In this document: in pieces, positions 40,388 to 51,142 of the stretch
Numbering within the stretch: position 1 is the first letter of the stretch
Layout: each line of letters starts with the position of its first letter
Origin: Gracilaria domingensis
Taxonomy: Eukaryota > Rhodophyta > Florideophyceae > Gracilariales > Gracilariaceae
DNA: 64,000 nt
Assembly (NCBI GenBank): GCA_022539475.1
Contig: VCMS01000115.1
Coordinates: forward strand, 91,436-155,435
Direction: 5' to 3'
Notes under the pieces: generated by a model
Database searches by the model: none
What the model was told of the DNA's origin: nothing
The model's input: only the letters and a program-made list of their open reading frames with translations
Translations under genes and position numbers: made by a program

Positions 40388-42640
40388 ATGAAGGTTCATT
40401 CAGGATGGAACTTTTGTGTAGCTGTAGCGGACGACAGACGTTCCATCTTCACGTGTGGCAGTGGAAAAGATGGTCAGCTCAGACATGAATATTTTCCAGA
40501 ACGCTCCTACTCAACACGAGTAGCTCTACAAGGTTCGGCGTTTGCGTAGCGGTTGGATATTCTCATGTTGCGGTTCTCCTCGAGAATGAACAAAATTCGT
40601 GGCGGGTGCTTACATGGGGTGCTGATAGACTTGCATCCACTCGTCAGGATCTGCTACGCAGCGTTCCAAGAACGCCAGAAACTGATGTTGTGTTTATGTC
40701 AGCAGGAAAGCATTTCACAATCTTCTTGACAGAGGAAGGACTTGTATACGCAACAGGTGATGTAAATGAGGGTCAGTTAGGTGTTGAGGACAGGCAGGGT
40801 CGGAATAATGCTTGCAAAACACCGTCGCTTTTGGGTCACCGTATTGTGAACGTTGCGGCCTCAAACTCATTCGCTTTGGTTTTGTCGAGTGAAGGTGTGT
40901 TATTTGTATGTGGAAGTGGTATTGTTAAGCCCAGAATGTTAAGGGAGGAAATTCTTTCTTTCTCGTCGTCCTACCCGAATTCTTTTGTCATTCAAATGCA
41001 AGCGTTCGGATCAACAGCCATGATTGCGGCACGGACATCATTTCCGTCTAATGCACCATTGCGTCCTTTTCGGGCTTTCTTCAAACAGTTCTGCGAAGGT
41101 CAAGTACTGGACGGATTAAGGAAGACACGGGTGCACTACGGTTGTACATGTTCGGTAGGAACTTAAAGCCAATGAAATCGATGCTCTCTCAGAGTCTACG
41201 GTCCTGTTTTGGCAACCGCTTCGAATCTGATACGGTATAGGCTTGAGCATCACCATTATCTGGACTTGTACATGTATGAGAAGCACTCTGTCCTTAGGAG
41301 TGTGAAGCTAATTTGCTGCGATGCTGTCGACGAGGAAGCAGCTTTGGCACCTCTGCAAGAAATGTCAGCGCTTCTGAGACGGTACGAATCCTATGCGTTC
41401 GAAAGAATAATAGCAGAGATTATGAGCACAAGACTCCTTCGCCGTACCGCCCAGAATAAGGATTACTGGGACGTTTACAATGATACTCCAGAGTTAAATG
41501 ATCAACGTGGATTTCGGACTATATTTATACGTATAATGACTCGGGGAAAGTTCAAATACATATGAAGTTCGCCTACAGCGACGAGGCTACGATTCATCTC
41601 CATTTGGATCCCCTCTTTGTCTCTGTGCAATCGTTAGCTTCCTGCTAATTTCTTCAGTCACGCATTGGTGAAGGTAGTAACTCCATTCCTTCGCAGTGGG
41701 ACGTTTTTGTTTGGGGTGGCATTATAAGTGAAAAAGCTAGAAGCGTGTTGGAAAGTTGGTTTAGAGGTCCTGCTTTAATCATGCCTAGAGATGAAGATGA
41801 CAACCTAGCAGTGGCCGCGTATACCGACCTTGCTCGAGCGTCCATGATTCTCCAAATGAATGTGCTCATGACATTCGCAGAGCAGAAACTCGTGCATCAT
41901 ACAAGTTTCTCGATAGCCTTTAAGAACTGGTGGAATGGACTTCAAGTTACGGAAAAGGCAGGACGTAAACATGCACATCACAAGCGTCTATCTGAGGCGG
42001 ACTCAGTGTGCGCTAGAATTAGACTGAGGCATGAAACACTGAGGGTTCAGAAACTTGAGAAGTCTTCTTCGGCTGTGGATATGTTGTTTGATTAAGCACA
42101 ATCAGCGAGAAGAGCCCTGAATACGTTCAGCAGATCCAGAGTTTATTGAGACTAGCTCATGAATACCTTTGAAGCGGCCAAGAACCTTCAAGACGCTTGT
42201 GAACTGGAAGGTTATCTCATTGGAGAAAGAGACATGAGGCTGAACGGACGAAATTGGCTGCCGTGCGATACTTCCAAAACTTACGCATTCCAAACATATC
42301 GCACAGGAGGTCTGTACCCTTTTCGAACACACATGCAGCGGTGATATTTGGGACAGTGTTTTGTACATGGAAGAAGATGGATTTGGAGTTTCTCTATGTG
42401 GCGGGAGAGTTTTGAGCAGTATTTGTACGAGTGAGTATGTGAAGACTACAATGAGGCAGCACAGAACGAAAGCTACGAGCACCAGGAGACATAATTTGAA
42501 GACGTATGAGGTTGACGCATCTTCATCTTGTGTTCGCAACCCAATGCATATTCGATTTATGCAAAGGCTTGTGGGAGTATCGTCATCGGAGGATCCTGGG
42601 CTTCCGTAGGAGACTGACGCCATGTACTAGAGGGTGAGAG
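40388..42640 (+). pseudogene. Decayed RCC1-repeat protein gene
   Basis: From the ATG at 40388 the text MKVHSGWNFCVAVADDRRSI, then FTCGSGKDGQL, is an RCC1-type beta-propeller blade. After a frame change near 40548 further blades follow (WRVLTWGADRLAS; HFTIFLTEEGLVYATGDVNE GQLG; NSFALVLSSEGVLFVCGSG). Downstream frames (41209-41565, 41745-42095, 42159-42344) are helical and continue one direction. YTDLARASMILQMNVLMTFA and KNLQDACELEGYL resemble the helices after a BTB domain, so an RCC1-BTB-like protein is possible; no clear BTB core was found. At least four frame breaks. RCC1-BTB proteins act as adaptors, but no function survives here. Confidence 0.5.
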
Positions 42641-44268
42641 TGAAACAATAGTTTCGCGACTGGAGGTTGCCCGAAGAGGAAAGACTGCGCCGAAGGTTTG
42701 CAGCACTTCAGAGACCCTACAAGACGTTAGAGCTTTCTACACCTGATATCGCACGCGATTTTGGACGAGCTCGTAAATATCGAGAGCTATCTAGGCTATG
42801 ATGCAAAATGACACCCAACAGGAGCAATGTGGTGCATATGTTCTGCAACTGCTACTGAGGGAGCGAAGTCGTTTATTTGCATTGACTAGAGCACCTCGGT
42901 TGTTCTATCCAAACATTATTTTGTTAGCGTATTAAAGTTGCGAGAGAGCTATTCTGGACCAAAGGCGTGAGGTTTTCAAGCTAAACCTACTCGTTCCGAA
43001 CATGTCCAGTACCAACACGATTCCAAAGCGAGAGATGGTACATCATTCATCCCGATGTTGGACTGCATGCTTGTTCCAACTTCGTATGGAATGAAGTCTA
43101 CGTGTACTGTTAGTGCACCTTGTAAGGTTATCGACGATTACAGGTACCTGGTCCACATTCTATCAACACCTTGCATATCTTTCTTTGATCCGTTCTTTTC
43201 GTGAATTCTCAGCGCCAAATGCAATGATAAATAGAATATGGACCATATCTGGTTCGAGATGGGACGTGCTTCGGTATGTTGTATGATTCTTTTGACAGTT
43301 GACTTTCTTTGTTTCAGACCCCACTCTCGGCAAAGCGATTCACTTAGCAACAAGTTTTATAAACAAGAGTTGATTGCGAACTGATGTCCGGCTGTCAGTG
43401 GCTTGTAGTTCATCTACAAGAATATTTTCGACCAGCTCGAAATTCCATCGGATGCTATGTACAAAAAGGTGAAGATTAAGTTTACAAACTTATCCATATC
43501 AATAAAAAAACAGCGGGCTGCTACAAAACATACCGCTTCTCCCCACGTTTTGACACACAGCCTCATGGTTCTCTCTAGTGTAAAAAATACCCTGATGAGA
43601 ACAAACAAGAAGTGAGAACAGGGACGGTGGAAAGGTTTGCACACAATCTTTTCACAAAACCCCACGTGACGTACAAGATTATTCGGTACCCATCGCACAA
43701 TTCCAAGTAGTTGTCTCTTGAGAGCCCTGACACTCGTCGGCCGCCTTCTCTAAACTTCTGCCTTCAACGCTCGTCAAAACCCATGTTTTGGTAGATGAAC
43801 TGACCTGAAGTCTAAAAACAGTACTGTACCTTCGAAGCATCAATCATAGGGAAACACTGAACAACGGATCCTTCGGTTTCCACAATATTGAATATATGGC
43901 ATAACGAGGAAGTCGATTGCGTCAAGTCTCCTTCCTAAGTCTTCACGCATCTCATCAACTGGGACACGTAAGAGCCCCACAATACACGAGCTTGCATGCT
44001 CCTATCTACGTGCCGCTCACAGAATTCCATTTTGTTCAGAGCTTTAGACTTCGTACATTCGAAGCGACAGGTGAGGCGAAGACGAATCACAGCAGAGCAG
44101 AACCCGTTTTACGCTCACCATGAAAACAAGCTGTACAAGTTAAGGACAGGATCTATGAGTCTAGCTAGAGTGAAAGATGTCAACAAGGTAAAAAGGTATG
44201 ATCAGTAACAGTTTCGAAAACAAGAGTCAATGCCTGCAACTGCCCAAACTGAATGGTTTGGGTACTCA
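42641..44268. other. Long stretch without a supportable gene
   Basis: Only short frames on both strands. The stretch may continue decayed sequence of the RCC1-like gene at its left side (to about 43000). I see no repeats linking it to the rest of the window. Confidence 0.3.
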
Positions 44269-44862
44269 TCAGATGGAGTCTTCCTTGCTCTGTCCACGAT
44301 ATCCACCGCGACCCCTGTGAATTCTTACCCGCCCCCGGCCACGGCGATGACCACGTCTGTGATAATCGGGTATTACATTCACAAGCTGCTCGTCAATACC
44401 CATCATCATTGCTGATCGCTTTGTAATGGGTGGAATCTCTGACAACATGGCAACTCGAAAAGCCCACTCTGCCGCAGTCTTTATCATTTCTTCCGGGGAC
44501 TTACCGAGAACTTCGGCTTTCGCGTGATAAAAACCTAAGTACGCCCGATAGTCATTCACTTTGAAGTAGGATGGAATTTTCTTAACGGCACCTTCAACGG
44601 CACACTACATAGCAACCATCATATCCTTCGGGAGCTCCGGAATTTCCTGGATCGAAAGACCAGCCGTTTTCATCTTGAAGTAATCCTTCTCAAAAGGTGC
44701 CAGTAGCACCACTGCACTTCCTCCATTTTCAGCATGAGATGTCCTTGCAATTCGCTGTATGTATTGCGAACGATCGGCCGGCACACCAACTTGAATTACG
44801 CTTGACACAGAGCAAATTGAAGATTTGGCGTTACCTAGAAGATCAACACCAACCAACAACAC
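44269..44862 (-). pseudogene. DEAD-box RNA helicase, C-terminal part, truncated and with an in-frame TAG
   Basis: The fragment begins in the second RecA-like domain. SVIQVGVPADRSQYIQRIAR is motif V/VI of DEAD-box helicases, followed by GGSAVVLLAPFEKDYFK. After a TAG at 44602-44604 the same frame continues with a helical region (NDYRAYLGFYHAKAEVLGKS, then MGIDEQLVNVIPDYHRRG) found after the core in plant RH25/26/31-type helicases, ending in RG-rich sequence. The upstream half of the gene is gone: at about 44840 the sequence changes to LTR-element leader. The TAG is one C-to-T change from CAG. The protein would have unwound RNA, probably in an organelle or nucleolus, but the family position is a guess. 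Confidence 0.7.
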
Positions 44863-45328
44863 GGTCGACACACCCGACGCAACGACGAAGAGAAGGAGAG
44901 GGGAAAACAGCGAAGCGGGTGAACGGCGGTGAGGGAGAGCGGCGATAGACGAACGATAACGGCAGAGCTCAGCGCGGCTGGGCCCATAACCTGATGGAGG
45001 TTATAGCTGGAAAGGGAAGGTTGAGAGAAAGGATGGGAGGAATGAAAGGAAGTTCGCCAGCTCTGGCTCGGAATTTACTTGGAGGCGCTCGAGTCATCGC
45101 TTATATAGAACTACTTTGCACAACTCCAACTCCAAGCAATACCTAAACCACTAGCTAGAGACACTCAATACTACCAATCATCTTCTAACATAACATGGTA
45201 ACACTCCCACACTATCATGGCAGCTTACAACAACAAAGCACAACAGTGCACAACAGTGCACAACAAGTTACGTGCCTACACATAACCATGACCATGCACA
45301 GATTCACATAGTGCAAACACACTGTAAT
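44840..45328 (-). mobile_element. LTR1-family fragment (leader, PBS, end of LTR)
   Basis: Minus orientation. Leader sequence 44840-44977 joins the helicase fragment; the primer-binding site is at 44978-44991 and the LTR end covers 44992-45328. There the LTR is interrupted by the LTR of Copia 2. Same family as 48851-49628. Confidence 0.7.
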
Positions 45329-46071
45329 TGACGCAACGTGCGCAGGTTAAACAAAGGGAAGTGAGAAAAATGTGAACAAGATGGGTAAAACAAAAAAAGG
45401 GGGTAAGCCACCTTCGACCGAGTTTAGTGAACGGGGACGATCGCAACCTTCTAGTACTAACCGCGCACCGCCGCCGTCGCTGCATGCGACATAACTTATG
45501 CTGTTGAACAGCACACGCTGTCAAAGTGTACACCTTGACAACGAAAGCGCGCGCAAATCACAATACGAATTCAAAATCACTAAATCAAACTGCGCCAAAT
45601 CCAATGCCAACTCCATGATCCATTAGTAGCCCCAGAAAATCAACATTTTCAATCCGACGCATCAAACCCCCTCGCGCAGCTCAGAATCGCACATTCGCTC
45701 CAAAACCCTTCGCAATAGCCTAGAATCGCACATCTTGCAAAAACCGCCCAGTATAGCCTGTATTCGCACATTCTCAGCTACTGCATAAGTGGCCAACACT
45801 AGCAGACTCCAGCCAATCACAGCGCACCACTTGTGCCATCCGCCACTTCTGGCCCATACAGCCAGAACCACTTGTCCAAACTAAGTTACATACACGTATT
45901 TGCAGTAGCCAATCATATTGCAGTATCACTTTGGGTTTGCGGGGAGGTGCATAAGCGCTTCTCGCGCGAGGGTGCCCAAAAGTGCCCATGCTCCCCTGCA
46001 ACTTTGTATTCCAAGTACTTGGAGCACCCTTGAGGGACTGACAGGCACTCGACCATGACCTAACATCAACA
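45329..46071 (-). repeat. LTR-B, 3' LTR of Copia 2
   Basis: 743 bp from TGTTGATGTTAGG (46071) to TTGCGTCA (45329), with TG..CA ends. It shares blocks with LTR1 (GGGGAGCATGGGC and GATTGGCTACTGCAAAT), so the two families have related promoters. It is inserted in an LTR1 copy. Confidence 0.8.
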
Positions 46072-46087
46072 CTCCTCCTCGAGTTCC
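46044..46087 (-). other. Hairpin enclosing the polypurine tract/LTR-B junction
   Basis: On the minus strand GGAACTCGA (46087-46079) pairs with TCGAGTGCC (46052-46044) at 8 of 9 positions. The loop holds GGAGGAG, the junction and the first ~19 nt of U3. See the matching structures at 53309-53356, 50419-50471 and 50770-50827. Confidence 0.65.
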
Positions 46088-47450
46088 TGGCCAAGTCCAA
46101 TCCTTTCCATGATTGCCTGGGCACCTAACGGACCGAGGGGCTTGGTAAGAATGTCTGCGTCGTTCAACTCACTCGACACATACTTCACATCTATCACACA
46201 ATCCTTTACCAAGTCCCTAATGAAATGCAGCTTCACGTCAATGTGCTTAGCCCTACCCGACGGGCACCGTTCACCTGCACTCTAATCGATCGCAACTTGG
46301 TTGTCCGAGTGGAGAGAAACTGCACCATTGATGCCCATATCAAGTTCGGACAGCACGCGTTTCATCCACACAATCTCCTGCGCTGCCATGGTCAGAGCAT
46401 AGTATTCAGCCTCTGCAGTAGACAAAGCAACTGAAGCTTGCTTCTTCGCACCGAAGAACACCACGGCAGAACCGAACTTGATCATATACCCGGACATGGA
46501 CTTGCGATCCGACTTGTCACCAGCAAAGTCTGAATCAACATACGCCTCCATGTCCAAGGAGCCGGCGCGGTAGTTCAATCCATGATGCCGAGTACCCTGT
46601 AGGTAGCGCAGCACTCGTTTCGCAGCTCTATGACAGTATGGTACGATTGATGCGCTCGGCTATGGCGTTGTGTTCTGGAGTGTACGGAGGTGAGAAAGAA
46701 GTATCCTCGAATTCATTGTCTGGATTGTCTTGCAACGCAATGTATTCCTTAGCGTCATCCGAGTGCAGTTTCTTCACCACCACTCCTCCAAGCTGCTTGA
46801 GCTTCTGCGCGACAGCATCATACACATCATTGAGTTCGCTACGATGTTTCATGAATCCAATGAGGACATATCGTGAGTGGTCATCCACGAATGCCGACGC
46901 ATACTTGAACCTTTGTGGGAACGACAGAGTGAGTGGTCCGATGATATCAGTGTGCACTTTGTCACCAACTGACGATTCACGAACAAATGAACCAGGAAAC
47001 GGTAGTTTGTGTGCTTTTCCGAGACGGCATGGCCGACATACCTCCTCCATTTCAGCCAGGCGAGGCACACCATCGGCATGTTTGTGAACAACCTGCAAGT
47101 CTCTCGGGTTCATGTGCGCTAGTCTTCGGTGCCACAGTTGTGCTAGAGCAGTCATCGAGGCCTTCAGTGCGCATTCCAAATCGACTTGGTTGGAGATAAG
47201 AACGCGGTCATGAGTGAAATGCACTATCGGTTCCGGCAAAGTGTACAGTCCGGAACGTTTATCGCGCTTTCCTGACCCAATGTGCAGACCATTGTCATGA
47301 ATCAGACGAACATCTGAAGAACGAAAACGAGATTCAATCTGTTTGTCGGCTAAGCACCCCACTGAAACCAAATTGTACTCCATGGAGGGAACCAACAACG
47401 CATCGGTCAGACGTAGATTCACATTCTCGAAAGGCAAAATCACATCTCCG
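46072..47450 (-). mobile_element. Copia 2 internal region with reverse transcriptase deleted
   Basis: 47443-46628 encodes a GAG-pre-integrase and integrase: zinc-binding WHRRLAHMNP..CRPCRLGK, catalytic KVHTDIIGPL and KLHSDDAKEYI, then EHNAIAERINRTI with the acidic residue. The text then jumps to RNase H (46614-46085: YVDSDFAGDKSDRKSMSGYM, then STAEAEYYALTMAAQEIVWM). The whole reverse transcriptase (~1.5-2 kb) is missing at about 46625. An in-frame TAG (46282-46284) follows NQVAID and the same frame continues to LGQELEEE at the LTR edge. At 47450 the region is cut by an LTR-B in the opposite orientation, so gag and protease are absent. Confidence 0.75.
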
Positions 47451-48191
47451 TTGATGTTGGGTCATGGTCGAGTGCCTGTCAGTCCCTCAAGGGTGCTCCA
47501 AGTACTTGGAATACAAAGTTGCAGGGGAGCATGGGCACTTTTGGGCACCCTCGCGCGAAAAGCGCATATGCGCCTCCCCGCAAACCCAACGTGATACTGC
47601 AATATGATTGGCTACTGCAAATACGTGTATGCAACGTAGTTTGGACAAGTGGTTCTGGCTGTATGGGCCAGGAGTGGCGGGTGGCACAAGTGGTGCGCTG
47701 TGATTGGCTGGAAACTGCTAGTGCTGGCCACTTATGCAGTAGCTGAGAATGTGCGAATACAGGCTATACTGGGCGGTTTTTGCAAGATGTGCGATTCTAG
47801 GCTATTGCGAAGGGTTTTGGAGCGAATGTGCGATTCTGAGCTGCGCGAGGGGGTTTGATGCGTCGGATTGAAAATGTTGATTTTCTGGGGCTACTAATGG
47901 ATCATGGAGTTGGCATTGGATTTGGCGCAGTTTGATTTAGTGGTTTTGAATTCGTATTGTGATTTGCGCGCGCTTTCGTTGTCAAGGTGTACACTTTGAC
48001 AGCGTGTGCTGTTATGTCGCATGCAGCGACGGCGGCGGTGCGCGGTTAGTACTAGAAGGTTGCGATCGTCCCCATTCACTAAACTCGGTCGAAGGTGGAC
48101 TACCCACTTTTTTTGTTTTACCCATCTTGTTCACATTTTTCTCACTTCCCTTTGTCTAACCTGCGCACGCTGCGTTAGGTTATGGGCCCAG
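47451..48191 (+). repeat. LTR-B in plus orientation with primer-binding site
   Basis: Starts at TTGATGTTGGGTCATGG (lacking the first TG) and ends near 48177, followed by GGTTATGGGCCCAG (48178-48191). Its first part is an inverted copy of 45329-46071. A Copia 2 remnant is thus sandwiched between head-to-head LTRs. Confidence 0.75.
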
Positions 48192-48850
48192 AGCGTCGAC
48201 TCTTCGCAGACGTCACGCTCTTCTACTAATTTCTCTTTTGGATGCTACGAAGTTTTCTTATCTGCGACAGGTACGCGTTGCGAGCGAGCGAGCGAGCGAG
48301 CGAGCAGAAGGACCGCGCTGATTTCCCGCAAGCGAATAGCAGGGGCTAACTGGTGAACGCATATCTTTGGCTACTAACCTCTCTGGGACGTCTCGTAGGG
48401 ATTGTAAAGCCCCTCGCTCTGAAGTACGCAGAGCAGGGTAGGTCAAGAAGAACTCGTGCCTCACTTGGAGAGAGTAACCAGGGACCAGAGGTTCGGACCT
48501 CTAGGGTAACCGGATATTTAGATCCTGCCAGTGGACCCGCTGCTTCTTCTTCTTCTTCTTGTTTCCGGGTTGAGCTCTGTCTCACCCGTGAGTATACTCC
48601 AGGCGTCGAGTACCCGAACTCCGCCTGTGATCGCGTACGGGACGCGTCCCGACGAGCGTTGTAGACCTGGTTACACGGTCTCCGCTGGCGCCCTCGCTGT
48701 TGAGTGTTGAGAATACTCCACTCCAGCCTGTGCCCTTTTTGTGTAACATAAGCATTGAGTCCCTCACTCTGCTTGTATTGTTGTTTGTCAAAGATACTTT
48801 TGTGTTTTCCTCTTTGGTTTTCTACTTGGTTTCCTGGATCTGGTTGTATT
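48192..48850 (+). other. LTR-B-family leader region
   Basis: Non-coding leader after the PBS. Contains a GAGC microsatellite (~48278-48304) and a CTT repeat (~48542-48560). It shares the motif GGCATATCTTTGGTCACTAAC-type with the LTR1 leader (near 48358 and 61107). Confidence 0.5.
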
Positions 48851-49628
48851 TGTTGGATGTTGACCCTGTGCTGTCACTGAAAACCAAAAGTGCTGGGGAG
48901 CATGGGCTGTTTTGGAGGGTGCCGTTGGAAAAGCGCATATGCGCCTCTGCGCAAACTCAACGTGAAACGGGCTTGTGATTGGCTACTGCAAATGGTCATA
49001 TGCATTGTGGTTGGTACAAGTGTTGTGGCGCTAGTGGGTTGTTTCCGGGGTACACGTGTGTAGCTAGTACACTGGGCATACTGTACATGATGCACAGAGT
49101 ACACACGTATGTACGTGGACATGTAGGACAGCTTGATGTAACTTTGGCACTATGGTGAAGAGTAGATGCGCTGTCAAGAGGATTACAGTGTGGTGTTGTT
49201 GGTGACGTAGGACTTGGAGTGAGTTTGTGGGGAAGTGTTGTTGGTGAGCTTGTACGTAACTGTTATGGTGTGGTGTAGGGATTACAGTGTGTTGGCACTA
49301 TGTGAATCTGTGCATGGTCATGGTTATGTGTAGGCACGTAACTTGTTGTCCACTGTTGTGCACTGTTGTGCTTTGTTGTTGTAAGCTGCCATGATAGTGT
49401 GGGAGTGTTACCATGTTATGTTAGGAGACGATTGGTAGTTTTGAGTGTCTCTAGCTAGTGGTTTAGGTATTGCTTGGAGTTGAAGGTTTGCGATGGTTGC
49501 GCAAAGTAGTTCTATATAAGCGGTGACTCGAGCACCTCCAAGTAAATTCCGAGCCAGAGCTGGCGAACTTCCCTTCATTCCCCCCATCCTTTCTCTCAAC
49601 CTTCCCTTTCCAGCTATAACCTCCATCA
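48851..49628 (+). repeat. LTR1, copy b (778 bp)
   Basis: Runs TGTTGGATGTTGACCC to CTCCATCA. Contains the palindrome GCGCATATGCGC (48933-48944), an inverted CCAAT box (ATTGG at 48978) and a TATA box TATATAAG (49513-49520), i.e. a standard U3 promoter. Other copies: 51143-51928, 52564-53338 (minus), 58637-59289 (minus), 59442-60182, 62994-63771. Confidence 0.85.
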
Positions 49629-50418
49629 GGTTATGGGCCCAGCCCCGCTGACCTCTGCCGTTATCGTTCCTCTATCGCCGCTCTCCCTCACCGCCGTTCA
49701 CCCGCTTCGCTGTTTTGCATTCTCGTTCTCTTCGTCGTTGGATCGGGTGTGTTGACCGTGTTGTTGGTTGGTGTTGATCTTCTCCTTTCGGTCTTGCGTT
49801 CCTCCCTAAGGGCGTTGTGGTGGTAGTGGTTCGACGTTGATTCTGTATCGTGATTGTGTTTGGGCGCTCGTTGTTGCCCGTGTTGTCGATCGCTATCCGT
49901 TTCGTTTGGTCTCCCTCTGTCGTTATTGTTGGGATCCCCGCGTCGTGTTGCGGGTTCTAATCCGAGAGGTTGAGGACCATTTGTTGTTGAAGTCTGTGCA
50001 CTGCGTGTGTGCTCAGCGTTTGGGGTTGTCATCTGAGGTCCAGCGACAAGCGGTTGATCCGAGCAATCGGGGACGTTAGTCTGGCGGCTTGAACCAAAGC
50101 GGACGTGCTGTCTAGCGGGCTCCCACCGGTCCTTCGGGGCGGATAACGGTGTCGGTCGGAAGACCTGGTAGTACCGCGAGTGCTGAAGTGGACGGGGTGC
50201 CGTGACGCACTGTTGGACTTGGGTGGCTCACCTTTGTTGTTGTTGACCTGACTTTGTGTCGGGTTCTTGATCTGTGGTGAAGGCAAACCGAAACGAGCTT
50301 TTGATCCGTACTGCTGCGGTGGTGCGGGGAGGCGACGTGTCGTAGGCTGACCTCCTTTTCAGGATCAGGCCGCTTGTGAACTTGATTGTTTGCTTGCTGG
50401 AAGCGTACCTCGGTTTTT
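49629..50418 (+). other. Primer-binding site and leader of the LTR1-family element
   Basis: GGTTATGGGCCCAG (49629-49642) directly follows the LTR and is complementary to the anticodon arm of initiator tRNA-Met. The leader that follows is GC-poor in repeats, has no gene, and is shared with 51943-52563, 57900-58622 (inverted) and 60197-61020. Confidence 0.75.
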
Positions 50419-51142
50419 CAGTGAGAGAGGGAGGGTGTCAGAGTAACATCTTCAGACTTAGGCTCTCACTGCCTGTTTTTGATATCTGTTTGAACCGGAA
50501 GCTGTTGCCTTCGTTGCCATACGAAGGATGAGTAAGAATTTCAGAGCATGTGACAAAAGGAGGGCGTTTCCAGAACATCCGAATCGTATAGAACAGAACT
50601 ATGATCTTGGTATACTGGTAGAACGGTACACCGGTGGACTTGGACACACACTAAGTGCACTTGATGTTTGGTTGTCACCGTTGGCCATCGTAAGGTTTAA
50701 GTGCAGTGACCCTGGTTCCCTGACTGCCCGACTTGTTACTTAGCATGTACTTGGCCAGGAGCGCTGGTTGCTTGAAGTCAGTAACAGAGGGAGGGTGTTG
50801 GAAGTCATGCTGTCACTGACATCAAGCAGTTGAGATGTGTGGAGTCTAGAACGGTACCTTGGTATGTCAAACCGAGATTGATGTTGTTCTGTTTGGTATA
50901 CTATGTTGCTGTGTGGTATACTCAGTATGGGTTGAACGTTTACGGCTACATTGGAATGCTGTCGTTCAGCTGGGATGACCACAAGGTACAACGATGACAG
51001 GCTGTACAGTGGTCATGGAGTACAGGTTGCAAGGATATGAATGTGAACACATGGTACAGGTTGCAGCACGGTCAGTGTTGTGAAGTTTACACCACGTTTC
51101 GATGGTGCTACATGCACATGTGTGTGTATGGATGAATGGAAC
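50419..51142 (+). other. Two junction hairpins and stacked LTR 5' ends
   Basis: Hairpin 1: CAGTGAGAG 50419-50427 with CTCTCACTG 50463-50471, loop with AGGGAGGG then TGTCAGAG. Hairpin 2: 50770-50787 with 50810-50827, 16 of 18 paired, loop AGGGAGGG then TGTTGGAAG. Each has a polypurine tract followed by TGT, as at an internal/U3 boundary. About 350 bp after the second hairpin the ordinary LTR1 start appears (51143). Also contains the CCTTCG..CGAAGG hairpin. Confidence 0.6.

Noticed and set aside
42102-42623. Minus-strand 173-residue protein with a hydrophobic segment
   Set aside because: The plus strand of the same stretch carries pieces of the decayed RCC1-like gene; the hydrophobic run is an antisense effect and no homology is recognised.
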